A stretch of DNA of 64,000 bases from Granulicella rosea (GTDB lineage Bacteria > Acidobacteriota > Terriglobia > Terriglobales > Acidobacteriaceae). Every line of letters starts with the position of its first letter. Position 1 is the stretch's first letter. The translations under genes and the position numbers were made by a program. A model generated the notes under the pieces. The model made no database searches, was not told the origin of the DNA, and saw nothing but the letters and a program-made list of their open reading frames with translations. The stretch lies in the NCBI RefSeq assembly GCF_900188085.1, contig NZ_FZOU01000003.1:62001-126000 (forward strand), in the 5' to 3' direction. Shown here piece after piece: positions 9,549-18,373 of this stretch.

Positions 9549-10784
9549 TTAGTTCACCGTCTTCATACGCCGGTTCATGAAGTCCATCAGCAGGTAGCTG
9601 CCCAGCTTCTCGGGCGTGGTGAAGTAGGCCTTGCCCCGGCACATCGCGCTCACCTGCTGGACGAACTGCATCAGCGCGAAGTCCTGCGCGAGCATGAAGG
9701 TGTTGATCATGATGTTCGAACGCTTGCAGCGGCTCACCTCTTCGAGCGTCTCGGAGATGACGAGCGGGTCCAGGCCGAAGGCGTTCTTATAGATGCGTCC
9801 GTCGGGCAGCGTCAGCGCGCTGGGCTTGCCGTCGGTGATCATCACGATCTGCTTCATGTCTTTGTTCGACCGCTGCAGAATGCGCTGGGCCACACGCAGG
9901 CCTTCGCGGGTGTTGGTGTAGTGCGGGCCGACCTTCACGCGGGGAAGCTGGCCGATGGGAATCTCCTCGGCCGAGTCGTGGAAGAGCACCAGCGAGATGG
10001 TGTCGCCGGGGAACTGCGTGCGGATGAGGTGCGAGAGCGCCATGGCGACGCGCTTGGCCGGCGTGAACCGGTCTTCTCCGTAGAGGATCATCGAGTGCGA
10101 GCAGTCGAGCAGCACGACCGTCGCGCAGCTCGACTGGTAATCCGACTGCTGCACCTGCAGGTCGGAGTACTGAATATTCTTGAGGCCGTTGATGCCGCCG
10201 TTCTCGATCCCCTCGCGGGCGAAGACGTTCGACAGCGTCGCCGTGATGTCGAGGTTCAGCGTGTCGCCGAACTCGTACTGCTTCGAACTGCCGTTGGTCT
10301 CGACGCCCGCGGCCTCGTGGCGCGTATCGTGCTTGCCGAGCGACGAGCGCCCAAGCGGCCCAAGCAGCTCGCGCAGCGCCTTGTAGCCGAGGAAGTCCAT
10401 GCCCTTGTCGGTGACCTCGAACTTGGCCTGACCGTCGCCGTCGCCTGCCTCGCCCTGACCCGCGCCGGGCTCCTCGGCGTTGATGAAGTTCTGCTCCTGC
10501 ATCTTCTGGATGATCTGGTCGACGAGCTCTTCGACCTGCTCCTCGTCGAGCTCATCGAACTTCTCTTGCGCCTCGTCGTCGAGCAGTTCGCCGCTTTCGA
10601 GCGCCTGCCGGATGGCCTCGCGCAGGTTCTCCATCGTCTGCTCGCCGTCGAAGTCCTGAAAGCGCGAGAGCGGGTCCTGGAAGCCGGAGTCGAGCAAAAA
10701 GTCCGACAGCGCCTGCATGAGGTCTTCGAGCCCGAAGGAGCTGGCCAGGTCGCCGGTGAACTTGGTATACCGAATCCGCTTCAT
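9549..10784 (-). CDS. VWA-domain protein, cytoplasmic CoxE/ChlD-like
   Basis: The 411-residue protein has no signal peptide. The N-terminal half is acidic and helical ([19 protein letters not shown] near 75-95). The C-terminal half is a VWA domain with an intact metal site, DCSHSMI, and later the expected Thr and Asp (MITDGKPSA). Cytoplasmic VWA proteins of this type commonly work with a MoxR-like AAA ATPase as a chaperone or metal-insertion pair. A suitable ATPase is encoded at 14061-15614, on the same strand but five genes away. The pairing is inference. Confidence 0.85.
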   Translation of the reverse strand: MKRIRYTKFTGDLASSFGLEDLMQALSDFLLDSGFQDPLSRFQDFDGEQTMENLREAIRQALESGELLDDEAQEKFDELDEEQVEELVDQIIQKMQEQNFINAEEPGAGQGEAGDGDGQAKFEVTDKGMDFLGYKALRELLGPLGRSSLGKHDTRHEAAGVETNGSSKQYEFGDTLNLDITATLSNVFAREGIENGGINGLKNIQYSDLQVQQSDYQSSCATVVLLDCSHSMILYGEDRFTPAKRVAMALSHLIRTQFPGDTISLVLFHDSAEEIPIGQLPRVKVGPHYTNTREGLRVAQRILQRSNKDMKQIVMITDGKPSALTLPDGRIYKNAFGLDPLVISETLEEVSRCKRSNIMINTFMLAQDFALMQFVQQVSAMCRGKAYFTTPEKLGSYLLMDFMNRRMKTVN

Positions 10785-10827
10785 AGGTATCAGTTTAGAC
10801 GCTCGGGCGGCCGAAGCGATGCAAAGG

Positions 10828-11517
10828 CTACCGCGTGCCCGCCATCACGGCGAAGCGGTTGTCCTTATACCAGCAGTTGGCGTCGGCGAATCCCGCCTCG
10901 CGCATCCAGTCGAGCTGCGTTTGGACCGGCGCGCAGCGGTCCTCCTGCTGACGGAAAAGGGATGCTTCGATCTGCGGCTCGGTCGCGCCCAGCTCGCGCA
11001 CCTGCTTCAGCCACAAGGCTTTGTACCGCTCTTCGAGCTCCGGCGTCGGCCCGGAGATCTGGTCCGCATTGACGAAGACGCCGCGCGGCTTCAATGCCGC
11101 GTGGATGCGACTGAAGAGCGCGCGCTTGCCGGCGTCGTCGAGGTGGTGGATCGACAGCGACGAGGCCACGGCGCAGAGGCCTTCGGGAAGCGGGGTAGCG
11201 CTGTAGTCCACCTGGTGGAAGGTGATGTTTGCGTCTCCCGCCATGCGTTCGCGCGCCTTGTCGAGCATCGGCGCCGAGAAGTCGATCACATGAATGTGCG
11301 CCGTGGGGAAGCGGTCGCGGAGCAGACGCGTCAACAGGCCGGAGCCCGCGCCGAGGTCGACGATGGTCTTCGCGCGCACCGGAATCAGTTCGAGCGCCCA
11401 GCGGTAGAACGCATCGCAGCCCGGAATCAGTCGCGCGCGGTCGTTGTCGTACGTGGAGGCGGTGGCGTCGAAGACGGCCTGGGTCTTGTTTGGGGCTGCT
11501 GCGGTCGTTTGGCTCAT
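10828..11517 (-). CDS. Class I SAM-dependent methyltransferase
   Basis: The 229-residue protein carries the Rossmann-fold glycine loop VDLGAGSGLL, an acidic residue after strand 2 (VIDFSAPML) and a post-motif segment SLSIHHLDDAGK. These are typical of small-molecule methyltransferases of the UbiE/Methyltransf_25 type. The substrate cannot be assigned. The start is uncertain: ATGs at 11553, 11529 and 11517 are in frame and none has a good ribosome-binding site. 11517 was chosen because the AT-rich stretch at 11549-11575 looks like promoter DNA and the first alternative lies within it. Confidence 0.85.
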   Translation of the reverse strand: MSQTTAAAPNKTQAVFDATASTYDNDRARLIPGCDAFYRWALELIPVRAKTIVDLGAGSGLLTRLLRDRFPTAHIHVIDFSAPMLDKARERMAGDANITFHQVDYSATPLPEGLCAVASSLSIHHLDDAGKRALFSRIHAALKPRGVFVNADQISGPTPELEERYKALWLKQVRELGATEPQIEASLFRQQEDRCAPVQTQLDWMREAGFADANCWYKDNRFAVMAGTR

Positions 11518-11599
11518 GGGTTCAACCATAAGCTGTTGCGATGGAAAATTCATTTTATATAAATAAAATGCATGTTCTTATCGGCGACGGAACCGGATC

Positions 11600-12262
11600 T
11601 TAGAAATGCACCACCACACCCGTATTGAGGGTGAAGACGCCGATTCGGTTGCTGCTGCTGGAGAGTAGGCTGCCGCTCGAGCTGGGGTTGCCGACGCTGT
11701 ATCCATTGCCGCCGCCAACCTCGATCAGGCGCAGGTCGACGAAGGGCGCGAGGGCGTAGTCGACCCCGCCCAGCACCTCCCACGCCGCGTACTGGTTGCC
11801 GTAGGTGGGGTTGAAGCTCACTGTGCTCGTAGACGTCGAAGAGGATGTGACGATGTAGTTCGAGTTGTTGAAGGTGCGGGTGGCCACGTAGCCGCCGGCG
11901 ACTTCGGCATACGGTTTAAACCGGATGAAGGGCGCTTTGAAGGCGATTTTGAGGCCCGCCATGGCGGTGTCGGCGCCGACCGTTCGCGGCCGGGAGGAGC
12001 CGCGCAGATCGACGCCCAGCTTCACCGGCCCGACGGGGACGAAGTTGTAGGTGACGCCTCCGCCGAAGCCTGACGCCCAGAAGCTGGTGTACTGCGGGGC
12101 GACGGTATAGGCGGAGCTTGTGCCAGCCTGGTTGAGGAGGCTCCCGGTCAGGACGTTCGAGCCATGCAGCGGCGAAAATGTGCCGTAGACGGCGAACTGC
12201 GCATGAGCGGCGTTGGCTGCTGGCAGGAGGAAGAGAGCGGCGGTCAGGGTAAACAGGCGCAT
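11600..12262 (-). CDS. Outer-membrane beta-barrel protein
   Basis: The protein has 220 residues: signal peptide (LTAALFLLPAANAAHAQ), then alternating short amphipathic strands rich in Gly, Tyr, Val and Phe, ending in VVVHF. A terminal aromatic residue is the usual barrel-assembly signal. The size suits an eight-stranded OmpA/OmpW-type barrel. A Ser/Thr-rich loop lies in the middle. The mature start AQFAVYGTFS closely resembles AQYAVYGTAS in the protein at 12952-13542, so the two are probably paralogues. Confidence 0.8.
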   Translation of the reverse strand: MRLFTLTAALFLLPAANAAHAQFAVYGTFSPLHGSNVLTGSLLNQAGTSSAYTVAPQYTSFWASGFGGGVTYNFVPVGPVKLGVDLRGSSRPRTVGADTAMAGLKIAFKAPFIRFKPYAEVAGGYVATRTFNNSNYIVTSSSTSTSTVSFNPTYGNQYAAWEVLGGVDYALAPFVDLRLIEVGGGNGYSVGNPSSSGSLLSSSSNRIGVFTLNTGVVVHF

Positions 12263-12323
12263 GAGGGATGCCTCGAAGAACTCGGGAATGGAAGAAGCTT
12301 ACTGCGGAGCGGGTGCGGGAGCG

Positions 12324-12740
12324 TTACTGGTCGATATGGCGCATGTTCACGACGCCGAGGACCGGACAGCCGGTCTGCTTCATCAGCTCTGCCTGCGTGA
12401 AGGCGTGGCCGCCGGAGCTGCGGCGGATCTGCCGTTGCAGCGGCTGCATATTGGCGAACTGGAAGACCACGCAGCCATGCATGAAGTCCACGATATCGCC
12501 GCTGACCCGGTGGATGGAGTACATGCGTACGAGGTGGCGGTTCAGGTAGAGCCCGATGGAGTCGAAGCCGTCGTCGGCCGAGAGCGGGCGCATGGTGTCG
12601 AAGCTGTAACCGGGTTTCTCGATCGGGTAGCCCTCGTCGAGCGCGAGCGTGTGCGCCGCAACCAGCAGCGTCTTGAGGGAGAGCGGCGCGGGCTTGGGCG
12701 CAGGCTTCGGGGCAAGCAGCAAGAAGGCGGCCAGGATCAT
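12324..12740 (-). CDS. Small secreted protein of unknown function
   Basis: This is a 138-residue protein. A short hydrophobic N-terminus (ILAAFLLLA) leads to a KPAPKPAP linker, suggesting export or a lipid-free membrane anchor. The remainder is a compact domain with several His and two Cys residues (C99 region and near the C-terminus). No family is recognised. It sits between two related outer-membrane barrel genes on the same strand, 61 bases upstream of the first. Confidence 0.65.
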   Translation of the reverse strand: MILAAFLLLAPKPAPKPAPLSLKTLLVAAHTLALDEGYPIEKPGYSFDTMRPLSADDGFDSIGLYLNRHLVRMYSIHRVSGDIVDFMHGCVVFQFANMQPLQRQIRRSSGGHAFTQAELMKQTGCPVLGVVNMRHIDQ

Positions 12741-12805
12741 GAGTCTGATAGACGTCTCAGGTCTCTATTGGTTGCGGACAGGCTGCCACGTGTGGGTGTG
12801 AAGGG

Positions 12806-12849
12806 CAGCCCGCCGATCGGGAAAGGTACGAAGAGATGCCGGCGGGCTG
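12806..12849 (-). other. Hairpin downstream of the second barrel gene
   Basis: CAGCCCGCC (12806-12814) and GGCGGGCTG (12841-12849) form a perfect nine-base stem with a 26-base loop. It lies about 100 bases beyond the stop of the barrel gene at 12952. No T-tract follows, so any terminator role is doubtful. Confidence 0.35.
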
Positions 12850-12951
12850 TCTCCATGAGGACGAATGTAATGTATGCAACTGGTACTTTCGATACGACTT
12901 TGGTGTTGTCGAAGAACTAGGTGGGTAATGTTCGGCTAACAGGATGCCGAT

Positions 12952-13542
12952 CTACTTCCGGCCGCGCGAGGGAAAGTGGTAGACGACGCCCGTGTTGACG
13001 AAGGCCACGGAGGGCGAGTTGACCGACGAAGCTCCCGCCGCAGCGCCCCATTCGAGCGCGCGCAGGTCGAACGAATCGGTGAGGCGGACGTCCAGCCCGA
13101 AGAGGATCTCCGCCGCGCCGCTGGTATAGCGGGTGGATTGCAGGGTGTAGCCGGTGTAGGCGCCGGTCGGGGAGTAGTGGTAGACCGTCTGCTGCTCGGA
13201 CGAGCTCACCACGCCGCCGCCAATCTGAAAGTAGGGCCGCAGCCGGACCTTGTGCGGCACGAAGCCGATGCGGAGCCCGACCAGCTCCGCCGTGCCGCCG
13301 TTGTTTCCGGGGCTGTAGGTGGCGCGCGCATCGATTCCGGCGCTTAGCCTGCTCTGGATGGGAAAGTTGTAGAACACGCCGCCGGTGGGGCCGCCGCTGT
13401 CTTTCTTGAATGCGGTATTTCCGTTGCCGTCGTTGAAGCCATAGCCGGTAAGAGAGGCCGTCCCATAGACGGCATACTGGGCATGTGCGGCGGGAATCAG
13501 GAAGGCAGAGAAGGCGAGAAACAGGGCCGGGAGTGAACGCAC
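12952..13542 (-). CDS. Outer-membrane beta-barrel protein, GTG start
   Basis: The 196-residue protein starts at a GTG (13542) with CAGGAG eight bases upstream. This start gives a clean signal peptide (SLPALFLAFSAFLIPAAHAQ), whereas the longer open frame to 13701 does not. Repeated amphipathic strands and a final VVYHFPSRGRK fit a small barrel. The mature start AQYAVYGTAS and the strand pattern match the protein at 11600-12262, suggesting duplication. Confidence 0.8.
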   Translation of the reverse strand: MRSLPALFLAFSAFLIPAAHAQYAVYGTASLTGYGFNDGNGNTAFKKDSGGPTGGVFYNFPIQSRLSAGIDARATYSPGNNGGTAELVGLRIGFVPHKVRLRPYFQIGGGVVSSSEQQTVYHYSPTGAYTGYTLQSTRYTSGAAEILFGLDVRLTDSFDLRALEWGAAAGASSVNSPSVAFVNTGVVYHFPSRGRK

Positions 13543-13607
13543 AGAGATCTCCTGAAGGCAGCGGTGCTGGCTTCCATGGGAGGGGATTTGGTTTCCGATG
13601 AGATTTA

Positions 13608-13991
13608 CTATACCCGACGACTGCGGAGACGACGCCACATCCGCAAAACAAACGATGAGAGAACAGGTAGTGGAACATTCGCGGAATGGTCTTTCCGCCA
13701 ATCGGAGATCTGAACGAGAGTCTCCGGGTCGGAGCCGCGATAGCAGACCGCGCAGACGCAGCTTTGTTTCATCGCTAAGATCGCCTGCTCCACCTCTCCG
13801 GGCGTCTCCGGTTGCTTGTAAAAGTAGCAGCTCCCATCAGGCTCGGGACGTGCGCGTATCAGGTCTGGCGCCATGGCCGCAGGCACGCCACACTGGATGC
13901 ATTCGTGCTCTTCCACGTAGAAATCGCCGGGACCATACGGGCCATGAGTGCGCTCGTATAGCTCCGGCGAGTAGGTTGGCGTTGCGTCCAT
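13608..13991 (-). CDS. Ferredoxin-like protein
   Basis: The 127-residue protein is cysteine-rich. HECIQCGVPAAMAPDLI resembles the first Cys pair and the APDL segment of 4Fe-4S ferredoxins. Further Cys occur in GSCYFYK and in SCVCAVC. The spacing is not that of a classical CxxCxxCxxxCP ferredoxin, so cluster type and even cluster presence are uncertain. Redox partner and role are unknown. The C-terminus (VLRMWRRLRSRR) is basic. Confidence 0.65.
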   Translation of the reverse strand: MDATPTYSPELYERTHGPYGPGDFYVEEHECIQCGVPAAMAPDLIRARPEPDGSCYFYKQPETPGEVEQAILAMKQSCVCAVCYRGSDPETLVQISDWRKDHSANVPLPVLSSFVLRMWRRLRSRRV

Positions 13992-14028
13992 GGGCCGGCT
14001 CCGCTGTGTGCAAAGTGCAAAGGCGAGA

Positions 14029-14053
14029 AGCAGATTCCCTTCGGGAATGACAA
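14029..14053. repeat. Dispersed palindromic repeat, family A copy 1
   Basis: The core GATTCCCTTCGGGAATGA contains the palindrome ATTCCC-TTC-GGGAAT with a TTCG loop. It lies eight bases beyond the stop of the ATPase gene at 14061. Further copies are at 20109, 31861 (reverse), 34294 and 55726. Confidence 0.8.
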
Positions 14054-14060
14054 AAAGCGG

Positions 14061-15614
<1,554 letters not shown>

Positions 15615-15663
15615 GTGTAGCAGTATAGATGTTCAGACTCATGGAAGGATGCGACCGAGGTCT

Positions 15664-15773
15664 GGGTGCCCCATCCTTTCGATCTCATCGAAGGGGTGGG
15701 ACGTAAACTGCTCGGGGTCCGAGCATCTTACGTCCCACCCATCGCGATGATACTGCGATGGATGGGGCACCCC
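15664..15773. repeat. Large imperfect inverted repeat, 110 bases
   Basis: The arms begin and end with GGGTGCCCCATCC and GGATGGGGCACCC and continue inward with GGTGGGACGTAA opposite TTACGTCCCACC. The inner loop is short, around CTCGGGGTCCGAG. It lies six bases beyond the TPR gene's stop. Acidobacterial genomes are known to carry repeats with GGTGCCCCAT ends. It may act as a transcript-end hairpin. Confidence 0.85.
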
Positions 15774-15778
15774 AGCAT

Positions 15779-16102
15779 TTATGCGTTGTCGGCGGCGACC
15801 AACTCATCCCGCAGCGCGTCCATCTCGGCGAGCGCGTGCTGGTTGCCGGTGCGGTTGGCGGCGGCGATGCCGGCGTGCAGGCGGGCGATGGCGTCGGCCG
15901 GGCGGTCGAGTTTGGCCATCGTCTGCGCGGACATCTGGTAGGCGGGCACGTAGTCCGGGTTCAGCTCGATCAGCTTGTCGAACTCGGCGAGTCCGGCGTC
16001 GGTATTGCCCTGCGAGACATGCTCCATCGCCAGGCCGTAGCGGGCGAAGGCGTCGTTCGGGTTCATGCTGAGGATTTCGGTGAGCATTGCGAGCTTGTCC
16101 AT
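15779..16102 (-). CDS. Small TPR-repeat protein
   Basis: The 107-residue protein is built almost wholly of tetratricopeptide helices: NPNDAFARYGLAMEHVSQGNTDAGLAEFDKLIELNPDY is nearly two units, and PAYQMSAQTMAKLDRPADAIARLHAGI another. There is no signal peptide, so it is probably a cytoplasmic protein-binding module. ATG 16102 is preferred over 16123 because it gives the helix start directly. CGAGGG lies immediately before it, close for a ribosome-binding site, so the start remains uncertain. Confidence 0.8.
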   Translation of the reverse strand: MDKLAMLTEILSMNPNDAFARYGLAMEHVSQGNTDAGLAEFDKLIELNPDYVPAYQMSAQTMAKLDRPADAIARLHAGIAAANRTGNQHALAEMDALRDELVAADNA

Positions 16103-16130
16103 CCCTCGATTGTAGATCGCCAAGGCTTCA

Positions 16131-16212
16131 CACCGATCCGCACCGATTGGACCGATTTACAAAACAATCCAGTTTATTTTTAAGATCGGTGTACTCGGTG
16201 CAGATCGGTGTT
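16131..16212. repeat. Inverted repeat in a divergent promoter region
   Basis: ACACCGATCCGCACCGA and ACCGAT on the left match the reverse complement of the right side (ATCGGTGTACTCGGTGCAGATCGGTGT), with an AT-rich loop of about 20 bases. The element fills the gap between the divergent TPR and thioesterase genes. It looks like a mobile-type short repeat rather than an operator, but could affect both promoters. Confidence 0.65.
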
Positions 16213-16246
16213 AAGCCTTCTTCGGAGGCGGGTTAGACTGGTAGGG

Positions 16247-16768
16247 ATGAGCGACGACAGGAACATCCGGGCAGTGAGCGAGTCGCAGGCGGAGCGGAAC
16301 GAGATCATCTTTCCGGCCGATGCGAATCCTCTGGGCAATCTCTTTGGCGGCAAGCTGATGCAGTTCATCGACCTGGTGGGCGCGGTCGCGGCCGGGCGTC
16401 ATGCGCGGGCGTACACCGTGACGGCCAGCATGGATCACCTGGACTTCGTCGGCCCGGTGCGGGTGGGCGAGCTGCTGATCCTGCGCGCGAGCGTCAACCG
16501 CGCCTTCCGCACCTCGATGGAGGTGGGGGTGAAGGCGATGGTAGAGGATATTCTCTCGGGCCAGTATCGCCACGTAGCCTCGGCCTACCTGACCTACGTC
16601 GCCGTGGATATGACCGGCAAATCGGTCGAGGTTCCGCAGCTTGTGCCGGAGACCGAGCACCAGAAGCGCCGGTTCGAGGATGCGGGCAAGCGGCGGGAGT
16701 TGAACTCGGTCGAGGTGAAGCGCAAGAAGGAGCTGCGGGCTAGCCTTGCGCCGGATTGGTATGTGTAG
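16247..16768 (+). CDS. Acyl-CoA thioesterase, hotdog fold
   Basis: The 173-residue protein matches the YciA/cytosolic acyl-CoA hydrolase group: NEIIFPADANPLGNLFGGKLMQFIDL carries the conserved Asn/Gly loop and the catalytic acidic region, followed by TASMDHLDFVGPVRVGELL. It would hydrolyse acyl-CoA to free acid and CoA in the cytoplasm. ATG 16247 follows GTAGGG. An upstream in-frame extension (16208) lies within the inverted repeat and was rejected. The C-terminus is basic and helical. Confidence 0.9.
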   Translation: MSDDRNIRAVSESQAERNEIIFPADANPLGNLFGGKLMQFIDLVGAVAAGRHARAYTVTASMDHLDFVGPVRVGELLILRASVNRAFRTSMEVGVKAMVEDILSGQYRHVASAYLTYVAVDMTGKSVEVPQLVPETEHQKRRFEDAGKRRELNSVEVKRKKELRASLAPDWYV

Positions 16769-16837
16769 AAGCAGGGAATAGGAATTTTGAGGTGGGTGAG
16801 AATGACCGCTGATGCGGAGGTTGCGATGTTGCTTAAG

Positions 16838-16891
16838 GGCACGGCTTGAGCCGTGCCGCAAACGTAACGGCTGCAACGCGGCTTTAGCCGC
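16838..16891. repeat. Two short perfect palindromes
   Basis: GGCACGGCT-TG-AGCCGTGCC (16838-16857) and GCGGCT-TT-AGCCGC (16878-16891) are two closely spaced palindromes with two-base loops and a common xCGGCTTxAGCCGx core. They lie between the thioesterase and the membrane-protein gene. They are probably short dispersed repeats. Confidence 0.6.
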
Positions 16892-16940
16892 TGAGGTACG
16901 CTTTCGTTGGCTTTGCCGATGCTGCAACGAGGAGGCTGTG

Positions 16941-17306
16941 ATGGAAGGTGCAAGTTTGGATTCGATGGCCGCTCCGAAGCAATCGAGGTGGTTGCAGGAG
17001 TACGATCTGCGCTGGTCGAAAGGCATCTTCATCGTCGGAATCCTTCTGCCTGTCTTTATGCTCTGGAAGGCTTGTAGGCATGTTCCGGAGACGTCTGACA
17101 AAATTGGCCTGATGTTCCTCGTCGGCATTCCCCTCATGCTCGGCGTTGAGATATGGAAGCGCGAGAAGCGTGCCGAGATTGAGAGGAATTTTGCACGGTC
17201 TACGCTGTCGTCCATCGGCCTCATGGGAATCTTTCTGGCGCAGGCTCTGAAGTGGATCATTCACTACGCACAGGCTGCTGAATCGGCAACGCAATATTTG
17301 AAATAG
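16941..17306 (+). CDS. Small membrane protein of unknown function
   Basis: The 121-residue protein starts at an ATG with AGGAGG seven bases upstream. Three hydrophobic segments (GIFIVGILLPVFMLW, IGLMFLVGIPLMLGVEIW, and SSIGLMGIFLAQALKW) are separated by short charged stretches, giving about three transmembrane helices. No family is recognised. It ends 17 bases before the Mrp-type gene and may share its transcript. Confidence 0.7.
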   Translation: MEGASLDSMAAPKQSRWLQEYDLRWSKGIFIVGILLPVFMLWKACRHVPETSDKIGLMFLVGIPLMLGVEIWKREKRAEIERNFARSTLSSIGLMGIFLAQALKWIIHYAQAAESATQYLK

Positions 17307-17323
17307 AAGAAGGAAGAACGAAT

Positions 17324-18157
17324 ATGGCAGCTTCAGGACAGGGAATGCCGCAGGGGCCTCAGCCGCTGCCAGGTGTAGCGCATGTTGTAGCGGTGGGTTC
17401 GGGCAAGGGTGGCGTTGGCAAGACGACCATCGCGGTGAATCTGGCGATTTCGCTGGGTAAGCTGGGGTATAAGGTCGGGCTGATCGACGCGGACATCTAC
17501 GGCCCGAACGTGCCGATGATGCTGGGCGTGACGCGCCAGCCGAACATTGTGGGCGAGAACCGCATCGAGCCGATTCTGTCGCATGGGGTCAAGTTCATCT
17601 CGGTGGGTCTGATCTCGCCCGGCGACAAGCCGATGGTGATGCGCGGGCCGATGCTGCACCAGATCATCCGCCAGTTTCTCCAGCAGGTGGAGTGGGGCGA
17701 GCTCGACTTCCTCATCATCGATCTGCCGCCGGGAACCGGCGACGTCGTCATCTCTCTGGTGCAGACCGTCCCGCTGACCGGGGCCGTGGTCGTTTCGACT
17801 GGCTCCAGCGTCGCTCTGCAGGACGCGCGCAAGGCGCTCGAGATGTTCCACCAGGTAAAGGTGGAGGTCATCGGCATGGTAGAAAACATGTCGCAGATGA
17901 CGCTGCCCGACGGCACGGTGCTGGACGTCTTCGGCGCGGGCGGCACGGAGGCGACAGCGCGGCAGTTTGGGCTGGAGTTCCTGGGCTCGGTTGACCTGGA
18001 CCCGGCGATTCGTGCCGGCGGCGATCGCGGCATGCCCGTAACGCTGGCCGGGCCGGACTCGGAGCTGCGCAAGCCCTTCTACGACATCGCCCGCAAGATC
18101 GCGGCACGGGCGATCGAGCTGGAAGAGGGTGTGGAGGACGTGCTGGAGATCAGCTAG
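17324..18157 (+). CDS. apbC: Mrp/NBP35-type P-loop ATPase, Fe-S carrier
   Basis: The 277-residue protein has the deviant Walker A GKGGVGKTT (residues about 28-36), LIDADIYGPNVPMML and the LIIDLPPGTGD Walker B/switch segment of ApbC/Mrp proteins. These bind and transfer iron-sulfur clusters to target apoproteins, using ATP. The usual N-terminal MIP18/DUF59 domain is absent, giving the short form. The C-terminal CxxC found in many homologues is not visible, so cluster binding by this copy is less certain. A good GAAGGAAG ribosome-binding site lies upstream. Confidence 0.88.
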   Translation: MAASGQGMPQGPQPLPGVAHVVAVGSGKGGVGKTTIAVNLAISLGKLGYKVGLIDADIYGPNVPMMLGVTRQPNIVGENRIEPILSHGVKFISVGLISPGDKPMVMRGPMLHQIIRQFLQQVEWGELDFLIIDLPPGTGDVVISLVQTVPLTGAVVVSTGSSVALQDARKALEMFHQVKVEVIGMVENMSQMTLPDGTVLDVFGAGGTEATARQFGLEFLGSVDLDPAIRAGGDRGMPVTLAGPDSELRKPFYDIARKIAARAIELEEGVEDVLEIS

Positions 18158-18168
18158 GTAGACACAGT

Positions 18169-18264
18169 TGTCATCCTGAACGAAGTGAAGGATCCGCGTT
18201 TTGCCCGGGGCGCCATCGCTGCGGTGGAAGAGACGCAGGTCCTTCGCTACGCTCAGGATGACAG
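18169..18264. repeat. Paired dispersed repeat, family B
   Basis: The left end TGTCATCCTGAACGAAG and the right end, reverse complement of TGTCATCCTGAGCGTAG, face each other. Between them are GCCATCGC and GACGCAGGTCCTTCG, which recur in the copy at 43559-43682. It starts 12 bases after the apbC stop. This kind of element is very common in Acidobacteriota genomes. Confidence 0.8.
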
Positions 18265-18297
18265 CATTTGTGGTGTTGCAAATCGGAACCTGCGTGT

Positions 18298-18324
18298 CTT
18301 GCACTCACATTTCTGGCGTTCGAC
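18298..18324 (+). promoter_or_regulatory. Degenerate CIRCE-like site upstream of hrcA
   Basis: CTTGCACTC, a nine-base spacer, then GCGTTCGAC. The left half agrees with the CIRCE consensus TTAGCACTC at seven of nine positions, and the right half with GAGTGCTAA at five of nine, at the canonical spacing. It is 50 bases before the hrcA start and just before TTGACG (18325). The match is weak and may be chance. Confidence 0.2.
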
Positions 18325-18373
18325 TTGACGTCTGTCGTAGACTATTCCCGGGACCATAATCAGGGAGGGGACG

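Noticed and set aside
8746-9642. Longer version of the secreted protein starting at 9642
   Set aside because: It overlaps the stop of the VWA gene, lacks a signal sequence, and crosses the nested stem-loop. The ATG at 9381 has both a ribosome-binding site and a signal peptide.
18325-18360. A sigma-70-type promoter for hrcA starting at TTGACG
   Set aside because: No -10 box lies at a normal distance; CATAAT at 18355 is too far. The promoter position is left open.
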